NCBI GenBank assembly: GCA_037200985.1
Contig: JBBCGJ010000001.1
Coordinates: 4,254,756 to 4,318,755, forward strand
From: Rhizomicrobium sp.
GTDB taxonomy: Bacteria > Pseudomonadota > Alphaproteobacteria > Micropepsales > Micropepsaceae
Length of the DNA: 64,000 bases
Reading direction: 5' to 3'
Shown here: piece by piece, positions 52,358-61,108 of the stretch
How positions within the stretch are numbered: the first letter of the stretch is position 1
How the letters are laid out: every line of letters begins with the position of its first letter
Position numbers and translations under genes: made by a program
The notes under the pieces: model-generated
The model's database searches: none
Seen by the model: only the letters and a program-made list of their open reading frames with translations
Told to the model about the DNA's origin: nothing

Positions 52358-52594
52358 GTGGCCGGCATCGACAGCATCGCGCGCTTGTGGAAGCGCGAAT
52401 TCGGCGGCTCTGCCGAGTGGCATCTGCGCCGCAAGATTGCGCAATTGCGCGAATGGGGCGATGACGCGGGGGCCGACCTTCATCAGAAAGTGCTTGCGCA
52501 TTGCGAAGGCCGGACGGCGGCTGCGCCGGTTCGCACCGTGCGCCGCTTCAAATGGCCGGTCGTCGGCTTTCGCCGCGGCAGTCTGCGCGTGTAA
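52358..52594 (+). CDS. Small uncharacterised protein (78 residues)
   Basis: From a GTG at 52358 with GGGGGA upstream, the frame encodes 78 residues: a helical core (IARLWKREFGGSAEWHLRRK, IAQLREWGDDAGADLHQKVL) and a basic Val/Arg-rich tail (VRTVRRFKWPVVGFRRGS). Similar short W-R-x-F-G-A-E helical proteins occur in alphaproteobacteria; I do not know a function. An upstream in-frame ATG at 52265 would give 109 residues but sits almost at the -10 hexamer. It precedes TonB receptor C by 28 bases. Confidence 0.5.
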   Translation: MAGIDSIARLWKREFGGSAEWHLRRKIAQLREWGDDAGADLHQKVLAHCEGRTAAAPVRTVRRFKWPVVGFRRGSLRV

Positions 52595-52622
52595 GAAGAG
52601 TCATTGTTGTTCGAGGGGTATG

Positions 52623-54872
52623 ATGAAAACCAAGCTTGTTGTTGCGTCGCTGACGGTGCTGCTGACATCGAATCTGGCGTTTGCCGATACGCTGCCGACG
52701 GCGATCGAGACCGTGACGGTCACGGCCGAAAGGCGGTCGGAATCAGCGCAGAACGTCGGCATCGCCCTGACGGTGCTGTCGGCCGACGACCTCGTGAAGC
52801 ATAACGTCACGCAGATCAACAACCTGCAATACGCCACGCCCAGTCTTGAAATCGTGCCGGCTTTCGGCAGCGGCCAGCCGCAATTCCGCCTGCGCGGCGT
52901 CGGCTTCGATGATTATGGCTCGAACAACAGCTCGACCGTCGGCGTCTATGTCGACGAGGTGGCCTATCCCGTGCCGGCTCAGACCCAGGGCCTGCTGTTC
53001 GACATCGGCCGGGTGGAGGTGTTGCGCGGGCCGCAAGGCACGCTCTACGGCCAGAACACCACCGGCGGCGCGGTCAACTTCATCACCAACAAGCCGACGG
53101 AGGATTTCACCGCCGGTCTGACGGCAGAGTTCGACAGCCATGACGAATTCCATGCCGAGGGCTATGTCTCGGGCCCGATCTCCGACGATCTGCTCGGGCG
53201 CCTCGCCATCGTCACTGACCAGGGCGGCGCCTGGCAGAAGAACCGCGAAACCGGGGAGTCGCTCGGCGACAAGGACACCACCGCGCTGCGCGGCCAGCTG
53301 CAGTGGAACGCCTCCAGCACGGTCAATTTCCTGCTCGAAGGCCATTGGGGCTATGACGATTCCGAGCCGACCGGCCTCTACCTTTTCAATCCCATTCCCA
53401 ACATCTATCTCAGCGGTCAGGTGGTGCCGGCCTTCACCAACAACGCGCAGACCGGCTGGGGCGGATCGCAGACCTTCGCCGATCTGATCGGCAAGCCGGT
53501 CGATACCAAGCCGTTCCACGATACGACCAGCGGCGGCGTCAGCCTGCGCGCGAATGCCGATTTCGGATTCGCCACGCTGACCTCGATCTCGTCCTACGAG
53601 AATCTCGACCGCAAGGAATACAACGACTGGGACGCGTCTTCGCTGGCCTATGCCGGCACCTATTTCAATACCAACGCGAACGTCTATTCGCAGGAACTGC
53701 GTCTGGCCTCGAACGACGCAACCGCGCCGCTCACCTGGCTCGTCGGGTTCTATTTCTCGCACGAGGATCTGAACGAGTTCTTCGATTCCGATTTCTGGCA
53801 GTCGCTCGGCTTCATCACCCAGACGACCTACAACCAGCATGTCGAGAGCGAGGCGCTGTTCGGTCAGGTCCAATATCATTTCAACGAGCAATGGTCGCTG
53901 ATCGGCGGGCTGCGCGGCGAAAGCGAACACCGCGAACAGAAGGATTACGTGACCGCCGGCATCTTCGCGCCGGGCACGCCGCCGACGGCGTTCAGCCCGA
54001 CCGCGGACAAGACGCTCAACAACACCAACCTCTCCGGCAAGGCGGAGCTGGAATACAAGCCGCTGGAAAACACGCTGCTCTATGTCAGCGTCAGCGAAGG
54101 CGTGAAGTCGGGCGGCTTCACCTCCTACAACGTGCCCAGCGCCAGCGCGGTCGGCGCCTTCAAGCCGGAAACGCTCTGGGCGTATGAAGGCGGCTTCAAG
54201 ACAACGCTCGCCGACGGCACGCTGCAGCTCAACGGTGCCGGCTTCTATTACGACTACCACAATCAGCAGGTGCAATCGGCGATCTGGTCCGACTTCGGGG
54301 CCATCGGCGCGATCGTCAACGCCCGCAAATCGCACATCTACGGCTTCGAGTTCGAAGGCAAGTGGCAGCCGATCCCCGAGCTGGAGCTGTCGCAATCGGT
54401 CGGCTGGAAGGACGGCCAGTTCGACGAATACGCCAACGATCTCGACATCGCCGCGACCACGGCGCTTTGCGTGCCGGCATCGATCTGCGTGCCTCCGGGC
54501 AATGCGCTCAATCCGGTCTTCGTCAACCGGAAGGGCGCGCGTGTCGGCTTCGCGCCGTGGAGCTATGGCGGATCGGCCGCCTATACGTTCCTGCTGCCGG
54601 GCTATTCGCTCGAGGCGGAGGCCGACTATGCCTTCCACGACCATTTCGACCCGCTGCTGCTGGGCCCGGTCTATAATGTCCACGCCTATTGGCTCGCCAA
54701 TGCGAACCTCACGCTCACGCCCGAGGGCCAGCCTTGGTCGGTAGCTTTGTTCGGCCACAATATCTTCAATGCGAATTACGACACCACGCGCAATTTCTTC
54801 CTGACGGACATCAACATCGCCCAGCGCGGCGAGCCGGCCACGGTCGGCGTCCGCCTCAGCCTGAAATATTGA
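52623..54872 (+). CDS. TonB-dependent receptor C
   Basis: A 749-residue receptor with a signal peptide (MKTKLVVASLTVLLTSNLAF, cleavage near FAD), TonB box IETVTVTAERRSE, plug (FRLRGVGFDDYG, VEVLRGPQGTLYGQNTTGGA) and barrel ending VGVRLSLKY. It belongs to the very large receptor group of sphingomonads and caulobacters that is not siderophore-specific. ATG 52623 is preferred to the adjacent ATG 52620 because GAGGGG would otherwise be too close. Its stop codon is seven bases from an alpha/beta hydrolase gene, so import and hydrolysis of an ester or lactone are probably linked. Confidence 0.92.
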   Translation: MKTKLVVASLTVLLTSNLAFADTLPTAIETVTVTAERRSESAQNVGIALTVLSADDLVKHNVTQINNLQYATPSLEIVPAFGSGQPQFRLRGVGFDDYGSNNSSTVGVYVDEVAYPVPAQTQGLLFDIGRVEVLRGPQGTLYGQNTTGGAVNFITNKPTEDFTAGLTAEFDSHDEFHAEGYVSGPISDDLLGRLAIVTDQGGAWQKNRETGESLGDKDTTALRGQLQWNASSTVNFLLEGHWGYDDSEPTGLYLFNPIPNIYLSGQVVPAFTNNAQTGWGGSQTFADLIGKPVDTKPFHDTTSGGVSLRANADFGFATLTSISSYENLDRKEYNDWDASSLAYAGTYFNTNANVYSQELRLASNDATAPLTWLVGFYFSHEDLNEFFDSDFWQSLGFITQTTYNQHVESEALFGQVQYHFNEQWSLIGGLRGESEHREQKDYVTAGIFAPGTPPTAFSPTADKTLNNTNLSGKAELEYKPLENTLLYVSVSEGVKSGGFTSYNVPSASAVGAFKPETLWAYEGGFKTTLADGTLQLNGAGFYYDYHNQQVQSAIWSDFGAIGAIVNARKSHIYGFEFEGKWQPIPELELSQSVGWKDGQFDEYANDLDIAATTALCVPASICVPPGNALNPVFVNRKGARVGFAPWSYGGSAAYTFLLPGYSLEAEADYAFHDHFDPLLLGPVYNVHAYWLANANLTLTPEGQPWSVALFGHNIFNANYDTTRNFFLTDINIAQRGEPATVGVRLSLKY

Positions 54873-54879
54873 GCGCGCC

Positions 54880-55842
54880 ATGCGGTCCGCATTGAAGCTG
54901 GTTGGCTGGCTCCTGGTCGCCCTGATCGTCGTGGCGGTCGGCTATTGGTGGTTCGTTCTGCGCGGGCCGGACATCCCCTACGCGGCGCTGGAGGCGAAAT
55001 ATGCCAACGCGCAGTCGCATTTCGCCGATCTGCCGGGCGGCGTGCGGCTGCACTATAGGGACGAGGGGGATCGCAAGGCGCCGGTCCTCCTGCTCGTCCA
55101 TGGCTTCGGCGATTCCTTCACCAGTTGGGATGGCTGGACGGCCCGGCTGCAAGATCGCTTCCGCATCATCCGCATCGATCTGCCGGGTCACGGGCTGACG
55201 CGCGCGCCTTCGGACTATGTTCTGAACGACGATGAGAGCACGGCTCTGATCGATGCGCTGGCGGCGAAATTGAACCTGCCCAAATTCGCCATCGCCGGAA
55301 ACTCGCTGGGTGGCGGCATCGCCTGGCAGTTCGCGCTGCGTTATCCGGCGCGGTTGCGTGCGCTCATCCTGGTGGACGCCGCCGGCTGGCCGAGCGAGAC
55401 GCTGAAATCGCCCCCGCTCGCCTTCCGCCTCCTCCAATATAGCTGGGGCCGCGCCTTCCTGAAGAGCATTGACAACACCCCGCTCATCCGCAGCGGCCTG
55501 CGTGGCGAGGTCGGCAATCCCGCCGTCATCACCGATGCCTTCATTGCGCGCTGGGCGGAATTCCAGCGTGCACCCGGCCATCGCGACATCCTGATGTCGC
55601 TGGCGCCCGGCAAGCTCGGCATCGCGACCAAGGAAGCGCTGTCGCATGTCGCGATCCCCACGCTCGTGCTGTGGGGTGCGGTCGATCCGCTGATCGGCGT
55701 GGCAAGCGCGCACAAATTCGCCGATGCCATTCCCGGCGCGAAGCTGGTCGTCTATCCGGGCGTCGGCCATCTGCCGCAGGTCGAAATTCCGGCGCGCTCC
55801 GCGGACGATGCCGCGGCGTTTCTTTCGAGCCTTCCGAACTGA
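54880..55842 (+). CDS. Alpha/beta hydrolase with N-terminal membrane anchor
   Basis: A 320-residue protein starting with a membrane anchor or uncleaved signal (LVGWLLVALIVVAVGYWWFV). The hydrolase domain shows the oxyanion HG motif (LLVHGFGDSF), nucleophile Ser142 in GNSLGGGIAWQ, Asp in WGAVDPLIG and His in PGVGHLPQ. It should hydrolyse an ester, lactone or similar bond, facing the periplasm. It begins seven bases after TonB receptor C and converges with the SDR gene, with stops one base apart. Confidence 0.9.
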   Translation: MRSALKLVGWLLVALIVVAVGYWWFVLRGPDIPYAALEAKYANAQSHFADLPGGVRLHYRDEGDRKAPVLLLVHGFGDSFTSWDGWTARLQDRFRIIRIDLPGHGLTRAPSDYVLNDDESTALIDALAAKLNLPKFAIAGNSLGGGIAWQFALRYPARLRALILVDAAGWPSETLKSPPLAFRLLQYSWGRAFLKSIDNTPLIRSGLRGEVGNPAVITDAFIARWAEFQRAPGHRDILMSLAPGKLGIATKEALSHVAIPTLVLWGAVDPLIGVASAHKFADAIPGAKLVVYPGVGHLPQVEIPARSADDAAAFLSSLPN

Positions 55843-56600
55843 TCAATAGTCGATCACGCCCGGCGTGCCGCCACCGGCCGCGATCGTCTCGCCGTTGATG
55901 GCGACGCTCTTCGGTGACGCCAGGAAGGCCACCAGCCAGGCAATCTCGGTCGCGTCCACGATCCGGCCGATGGTCGCGTTGGCCGCGAATTTGGCCGCCG
56001 CTTCGGCGTCGGTCCGTTCGGTTCGCGTCGCGCCCGGATGGATCGCGTTGACATTGATACCTCTCCTGCCGAACTCGTCGGCGAGGTTCTTGGTGATCGC
56101 GCTGACCGCCGAATTGCGCACCGAAGCGACGTAATGGCCGGAACGGCGCGCCGCCAGCCCGCCGATATTGATGATGCGCCCCCAGCCGCCTTCCAGCATA
56201 TGGGGAACGGCGCCGCGCGCCGTCCGCAGATAGCCGCGACCTTGACGTTCACATCTTCCAGCAGGGCCTCCGCCGTGACCTGCTCGAGCCGCGCCGCCGG
56301 TGCGGCGCCGCCGGGCTGGGCGGCGTTGTTCACGAGGATGTCGATGCCGCCCAGAGCCTTGGCCGCCGCCGCGATGAAGGCCGCGACCGATGCGTCGTCC
56401 GATGTGTCGACCGCAAGCGCGACGATGCGGGCATCGCCGGCCTCGTTCAGTTCGCGCGCAGCGGCGGCGAGCTGCTCCTGGTTTCGCGCGCCGATGGCGA
56501 CATCGACGCCCTCCGCGGCCAATTCGCGCGCGATGACTTTTCCGATCCCACGGCTTCCGCCGGTGACCACGGCACGCTTGCCCTTCAGTTGCAGACCCAA
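55843..56600 (-). pseudogene. Frameshifted short-chain dehydrogenase
   Basis: The first frame reads MGLQLKGKRAVVTGGSRGIG and runs through the NNAA motif to DVNVKVAA, then degenerates. The +1 alternative frame continues the SDR: YLRTARGAVPHMLEGGWGRI, IINIGGLAARRSG, ITKNLADEFGRRGINVNAIH and a typical C-terminus ending GGGTPGVIDY. Restoring one G in the coding-strand run at about 56233-56238 would rejoin them as a complete SDR of about 252 residues. Either the gene is recently inactivated or the assembly has a one-base error. Notably the second frame's active-site Ser/Tyr region is altered (Gly at the usual Ser, and SGHYVASVRNSAV carries the YxxxK position as YVASVR). Confidence 0.8.
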
Positions 56601-56764
56601 TTCGCACTCCTCTTGCGTTCGCCGGGGCGCCTCGTCTGTAATGTCGCTTCCGTGGGCCGGCGGGCCAATTGAGATAAACTCGATGCCAGGTTGAGAAAAG
56701 CTGTCTGGCGGAGCCCGCGCCCATCCCGCACCGTTGCCTTCGGCAATGAATGTGGAGGCCGGTG

Positions 56765-57460
56765 ATGGCGCTGGAAAAGACGGAATCGGTGCGGGATCTG
56801 CTCGCGCAACTGCACGCGGAACGCGTCGCGACCTGGAAGCCGGAAGATCTCCAGGTTAACATCGACCAACGGACGCTGCTGGAGCGGACCGCGGACCGGG
56901 ACGGTTTCGTCAAGCCCGGCGATTTGGTGGCGCCGTTCACCCTGCGCGAAGTCGAAGGCGCCGATCTTTCGCTCGAAGATTTGCTGGCCCGGGGGCCGGC
57001 CGTCCTCATCTTCTTCCGCTTCGCCGGATGTCCAGCCTGCAACATCGCGCTCCCTTATTATCAGCGCAATCTCCATCCCGCCCTCGAGCGCCTGGGCGCG
57101 ACGCTGATCGCGGTCAGCCCGCAGCGCGGCGACAGATTGGTCGAAATCAAGACGCGCCACAATTTTCCGTTCCCCGTCGTCACCGATACCGACAACGCGC
57201 TGGGGCGCCGCTTCGGCATTCTCTACAGCTTCGACGAGCCCTCGCGCCGCGCCGCGGTGAAGAAGGGCACGTCGATCGGCGAGGTCACCGGAACCGGAAC
57301 CTGGGAATTGCCTATGCCGGCCGTGATCGTGATCGGACAGGACCGCGTCGTCGCCTTCGCCGATGTGAGCCCGGACTGGCTGGCGCGGACCGAAGCCGAA
57401 CCCGTCGTCTCCGCGGTCGAAAAGCTCGTCCACCCGTCACGCTCGATTGCCGCCGAGTAA
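56765..57460 (+). CDS. Peroxiredoxin-like (AhpC/TSA) family protein
   Basis: A 231-residue cytoplasmic protein. A helical N-terminal region of about 50 residues precedes a thioredoxin fold with VKPGDLVAPFTLREVEGADL and the redox motif CPAC in FFRFAGCPACNIALPYYQ. Family members with CPxC are usually annotated peroxiredoxin-like or thiol oxidoreductase; their substrates are uncertain. GGAGG is upstream. The flavoprotein gene starts 12 bases after its stop, so it is likely to be the first gene of the organosulfur-type operon and may protect a flavoenzyme from peroxide. Confidence 0.85.
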   Translation: MALEKTESVRDLLAQLHAERVATWKPEDLQVNIDQRTLLERTADRDGFVKPGDLVAPFTLREVEGADLSLEDLLARGPAVLIFFRFAGCPACNIALPYYQRNLHPALERLGATLIAVSPQRGDRLVEIKTRHNFPFPVVTDTDNALGRRFGILYSFDEPSRRAAVKKGTSIGEVTGTGTWELPMPAVIVIGQDRVVAFADVSPDWLARTEAEPVVSAVEKLVHPSRSIAAE

Positions 57461-57472
57461 CCGGCGTCAGCG

Positions 57473-59053
57473 ATGGAGCGCGACACCCTGGCATATGAGG
57501 CCGATGTCCTGGTGATCGGCGGCGGCCTTGCGGGGACTTGGGCTGCCATTGCGGCCGCGCGCGCCGGCGCGAGCGTGATCCTTGCCGAAAAGGGCTATTG
57601 CGGGACGAGCGGCGTCACCGCTTCCGCCGGCCCCGGCCATTGGTGGGTCGCGCCCGGCAAGCGGAGCGAAGCGGTCGCGGCGCGCAACGCCCGTGCCTTC
57701 GGTCTCGCCGACGCCGGCTGGATGTCCCGTATCATCGAGAGGACATGGGAAAGCATTCCGCTTCTCGCGGGCTATTACCGCTTTTCGCTGGGTGAGGGTG
57801 GGGCGCCGCGCTTTCGCGCCCTGCGCGGGCCCGAATATATGCGTGCCATGCGCCGCTATGCCGAGGACAGCGGCGTCGCCATCCTGGATCAGTCGCCGGC
57901 CCTCGAGCTTCTCCTCCATGCCGATGGCTCGGTGGCTGGGGCCGCCGGCTATGCGCGCCAGCAGCAGCGCGCCTGGCAGGTCCGCGCCGGCGCGGTGGTC
58001 GTCGCAAGCGGCGGCTGCGCCTTTGCCTCGCATCTCTTAGGGTCGCGCACCAACACCGGCGACGGCCTCTTGATGGCGGCGGAGGCGGGCGCGCGCCTCT
58101 CCGGTATGGAATTCACTAGCTATTACACAGTGGCGCCGGCCTGGTCGTCGATGACGCGCTCGATGTCCTTTGCCTTCGCCCGTTATTTCGATGCCGCGGG
58201 CCGCGAGTTGGCCATCCCGCTGGGACAGGACGTGGCCCGCACGCTGGCGCCCGCCTTGCTGGACGGCCCGGTGTTCGCGACGCTGGCGCGCATGCCGGCG
58301 GAGATCCGTGCGATCCTGCCGAACATATCGCCGAATTTCCTGCTGGTGTTCGACCGCGCCGGCGTCGATCCGTTCACGCAGCGTTTCGAGATCGCGCTCC
58401 GCGGCGAAGGCACGGTGCGCGGCATCGGCGGCCTTAGGATCGCCGACCGGTCGTGCCAGACCGATGTGCCCGGCCTCTATGCGGCCGGCGATGCGGCGAC
58501 CCGGGAATTGATCGCCGGCGCGACCTCCGGCGGCGGCGCGCAGAATTCGTCCTGGGCGCTTTCGTCCGGGCAATGGGCCGGGGAGGGCGCCGCGCAAAGG
58601 GCGCGTGCGCTCGGCCGCCGCGCGAACCGGCGGGTCGAACGCACCGGCGGCGCCGGTCTGCGCTCTGGCTCGGCGCCCACCGTCACCGCGCAGGAGACGG
58701 CCTCGCTCATTGATCTGATCCGCGACGAGACCCTGGCTTACGATAAGAACCTGTTCCGCAGCGAAAAAAAGCTCACGCGGTCGCTGGCAAAGCTCGATGG
58801 CGCCTGGAGCGAGATCCGCGTGCGGAATGCAGAACCGGGCCCGGCATCCCTTCGCTTGCGGGAGGCTGCGGCCATGCTCGCCGCGTCGCGCTGGAGTTCC
58901 CGCGCGGCGCTGGCACGCGGAGAAAGCCGCGGCATGCATCAGCGAACGGACCGGCCGGCCACGGATGGCGCCCTGGCGCATCGGCTGCTGGCGTCGGGGC
59001 TCGATCGCATCGACGTCGCGGCGGACCTCGCACCCGAGATCAAGGTGGCCTGA
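57473..59053 (+). CDS. FAD-binding flavoprotein of the fumarate reductase/AprA type
   Basis: A 526-residue flavoprotein: FAD motif VLVIGGGLAGTWAAIAAARA near residue 13, the His-containing ASAGPGHWWVAP loop, VVVASGGCAF, and the second FAD motif VPGLYAAGDAATRELIAGAT with GGGAQNSSWA. The C-terminal helical domain (LIDLIRDETLAYDKNLFRSE) resembles that of fumarate reductase/AprA-like proteins. It is followed one base after its stop by a two-cluster ferredoxin, the same partnership as AprA/AprB of adenylylsulfate reductase. Whether it reduces a sulfur compound or another substrate cannot be decided here. Confidence 0.87.
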   Translation: MERDTLAYEADVLVIGGGLAGTWAAIAAARAGASVILAEKGYCGTSGVTASAGPGHWWVAPGKRSEAVAARNARAFGLADAGWMSRIIERTWESIPLLAGYYRFSLGEGGAPRFRALRGPEYMRAMRRYAEDSGVAILDQSPALELLLHADGSVAGAAGYARQQQRAWQVRAGAVVVASGGCAFASHLLGSRTNTGDGLLMAAEAGARLSGMEFTSYYTVAPAWSSMTRSMSFAFARYFDAAGRELAIPLGQDVARTLAPALLDGPVFATLARMPAEIRAILPNISPNFLLVFDRAGVDPFTQRFEIALRGEGTVRGIGGLRIADRSCQTDVPGLYAAGDAATRELIAGATSGGGAQNSSWALSSGQWAGEGAAQRARALGRRANRRVERTGGAGLRSGSAPTVTAQETASLIDLIRDETLAYDKNLFRSEKKLTRSLAKLDGAWSEIRVRNAEPGPASLRLREAAAMLAASRWSSRAALARGESRGMHQRTDRPATDGALAHRLLASGLDRIDVAADLAPEIKVA

Positions 59054-59054
59054 G

Positions 59055-59417
59055 ATGATCGAGCTGATCGTGGCCTCGCGCTGCACCGGCTGCAATGCCT
59101 GCGTCCGGGTCTGCCCGACCGACGTCTTCGACCTGTCCGGCGATGGGCCGCCGCGGATCGCACGTCCCTCTGCCTGCCAGACCTGCTTCATGTGCGAGCT
59201 CTATTGCGACGCCGACGCGGTATATGTCGGCCCCGATTGCGAATCGCGGGGCGCCGTCGGGGAGCACGCCATCCTGGGCGCGCTCGGCCGCTACCGGCGC
59301 GATTCCGGCTGGGCGGAATGGTCCTCCGATCCCGGCTACAGCAACGAGCATTGGCGCATGGAAACGGTCTTCGCGCTGGCGCGGACGCTGGAGAGCACGG
59401 ATACCCCATCGCGCTGA
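59055..59417 (+). CDS. Two-cluster 4Fe-4S ferredoxin (AprB-like)
   Basis: A 120-residue iron-sulfur protein. One binding set is C-x2-C-x2-C-x3-C in CTGCNACVRVCP; the second is in CQTCFMCELYC with a further D-A-D turn, giving two 4Fe-4S clusters within about 45 residues. A C-terminal tail of about 55 residues (AILGALGRYRRDSGWAEWSS) extends past the ferredoxin domain, comparable to AprB tails that wrap around the flavoprotein. It starts one base after the flavoprotein stop, so the pair is translated together and electrons probably flow between them. Confidence 0.9.
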   Translation: MIELIVASRCTGCNACVRVCPTDVFDLSGDGPPRIARPSACQTCFMCELYCDADAVYVGPDCESRGAVGEHAILGALGRYRRDSGWAEWSSDPGYSNEHWRMETVFALARTLESTDTPSR

Positions 59418-59436
59418 GGGACTTGTTGCGCAGGAG

Positions 59437-59459
59437 TATCTATAGTAATTCTATAGATA
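59437..59459. promoter_or_regulatory. Palindromic regulator site before the ABC transporter genes
   Basis: TATCTATAG-TAATT-CTATAGATA is a perfect inverted repeat with 9-base arms and a 5-base centre. It ends 11 bases before ATG 59471 and just before GGAGGG. It has the T-N11-A shape of LysR sites and partly matches the sequence at 62072-62092. Confidence 0.6.
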
Positions 59460-59470
59460 TTGGAGGGCAT

Positions 59471-60277
59471 ATGGCCACACTCGTCATCCCGCGTCCCGTG
59501 TCCGCAAAAGCGGGGCAGATCGCCCAATCGGCGGCGCGCGCCATAAGCCCGCTGCTCATTCTCGTCGCCTGGCAGGCGGCCTCGTCGGCCGGGCTGATCC
59601 CCGAGCGCACGCTGGCGTCGCCATTGCACGTGCTCGACACGCTCTGGACGCTCATCGCCGACGGCGAACTGGCCGACAACCTTCTGGTGTCGCTCGGCCG
59701 CGCGATGGAGGGTCTGGCGATCGGCGTGAGCCTCGGGACTGTCTTCGCGCTGATCTCCGGCCTGTCGCGCCGCGGCGAGACCGCGATCGACGCGCCGCTC
59801 CAGATCCTCCGCGCGATCCCGTTTCTCGCGCTCGTTCCGCTGTTCATTCTCTGGTTCGGCATCGGCGAGACGCCGAAGATCGCGCTGGTCGCGCTCGGCA
59901 CCGTCTATCCCATCTATCTCAACCTCTATTCGGGCATCCGCGGCATCGACAAGAAGCTGTTGGAAGCCGGCCGCACCTTCGGCCTCAACCAGTGGCAGCT
60001 CCTGCGCCATGTCGTTCTGCCGGGGGCCTTGCCGTCCTTTCTCGTCGGCCTTCGCTACGCGATGGGCATTTCGTGGCTGAGCCTCGTCGTCGCCGAGCAG
60101 ATCAACGCGTCGAGCGGCATCGGCTATCTCATCATGTCGGCGCGCGATTTCATGCGCACGGACATCATCGTGGTCGGCCTGATGGTGTATGGGCTTCTGG
60201 GGCTTCTGACCGACGTCATCATCCGCACCCTCGAGCATCGGGCGCTTGCCTGGCGCCCCTCGATCCTGAAAGGCTGA
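59471..60277 (+). CDS. ABC transporter permease, SsuC/TauC type
   Basis: A 268-residue inner-membrane permease with about six hydrophobic segments and the ABC-interaction loop around LLEAGRTFGLNQWQLLRHVV, with the preceding LPGALPSFLVGLRYAMGISW. These match the sulfonate/nitrate/taurine permease family. GGAGGG precedes the ATG. The ATP-binding gene begins two bases after its stop. With the downstream binding protein it forms a complete importer for a small organic anion, probably a sulfonate given the flavin monooxygenase nearby. Confidence 0.92.
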   Translation: MATLVIPRPVSAKAGQIAQSAARAISPLLILVAWQAASSAGLIPERTLASPLHVLDTLWTLIADGELADNLLVSLGRAMEGLAIGVSLGTVFALISGLSRRGETAIDAPLQILRAIPFLALVPLFILWFGIGETPKIALVALGTVYPIYLNLYSGIRGIDKKLLEAGRTFGLNQWQLLRHVVLPGALPSFLVGLRYAMGISWLSLVVAEQINASSGIGYLIMSARDFMRTDIIVVGLMVYGLLGLLTDVIIRTLEHRALAWRPSILKG

Positions 60278-60279
60278 CC

Positions 60280-61098
60280 ATGTCGATCCACCAAACGCCT
60301 CTGGCGGCCACAGAGGCGGGCGTGGCCGTCCGCGGCCTCAGCCGCCGCTTCGGCGCCGTCACCGTGCTCGACGGCCTCGATTTCGATATCGCGCCCGGCG
60401 AGTTCGTGGCGCTGCTCGGCCGCAGCGGCTCGGGCAAGACGACGTTCCTGCGCACGCTGGCCGGCCTCGATCCTGTCACCGAAGGGCAGGTCTCCGTTCC
60501 CGCGACGCGCGCGGTGGTGTTTCAGGAGCCGCGGTTGATGCCGTGGAAGAAGGTCTGGCAGAACGTCACCCTCGGACTCAGCGGCCCCGATGTGCGGGCG
60601 CGGGCCGTGCAGGCGCTGACCGAGGTCGGGCTGGCGCATCGGCTTGATGCCTGGCCCGCGACATTGTCCGGCGGCGAAGCGCAGCGCGCGGCGCTGGCCC
60701 GCGCGCTTGTGCGCGAGCCGAAGCTCCTCTTGCTGGACGAGCCCTTCGCGGCGCTGGACGCGCTCACCCGCATCAAGATGCACCAATTGGTCTCCGCGCT
60801 GTGGACCGTGCACAAGCCGAGCGTTCTTCTGGTCACGCACGATGTCGACGAGGCGCTGCTCTTGGCCGATCGCGTCCTGGTGCTCGGCGACGGGCGCATC
60901 CAGAAGGAGATTTCGATCTCCGAGCCGCATCCGCGCGATCGCGCGATGGTCGGCTTTTCGCTGATGCGGGCGGAGCTTCTCGCCGCGCTCGGCGTCGAGG
61001 TGCATCCGCATGCGCCTCAGGGCGAACAGGCGGTTCAGCCGAAGGCGCCGCCGCCGCGGCGCGGCGGCACGCCCGTCCTCGTGTCCGCGACCGGCTGA
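60280..61098 (+). CDS. ABC transporter ATP-binding protein, SsuB/TauB type
   Basis: A 272-residue ATPase with Walker A GRSGSGKTTF, Q-loop VVFQEPRLMPWKKV, signature LSGGEAQRAALARALV, Walker B LLLLDEPFAALDA and the H-loop LLVTHDVDEAL. Length and the LMPWKKVWQNV segment fit the sulfonate/taurine/nitrate group. A C-terminal Pro-rich tail (KAPPPRRGG) is unusual. It energises the permease encoded immediately upstream and converges with the binding-protein gene, with 10 bases between stops. Confidence 0.95.
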   Translation: MSIHQTPLAATEAGVAVRGLSRRFGAVTVLDGLDFDIAPGEFVALLGRSGSGKTTFLRTLAGLDPVTEGQVSVPATRAVVFQEPRLMPWKKVWQNVTLGLSGPDVRARAVQALTEVGLAHRLDAWPATLSGGEAQRAALARALVREPKLLLLDEPFAALDALTRIKMHQLVSALWTVHKPSVLLVTHDVDEALLLADRVLVLGDGRIQKEISISEPHPRDRAMVGFSLMRAELLAALGVEVHPHAPQGEQAVQPKAPPPRRGGTPVLVSATG

Positions 61099-61108
61099 CG
61101 TTTCCCGC

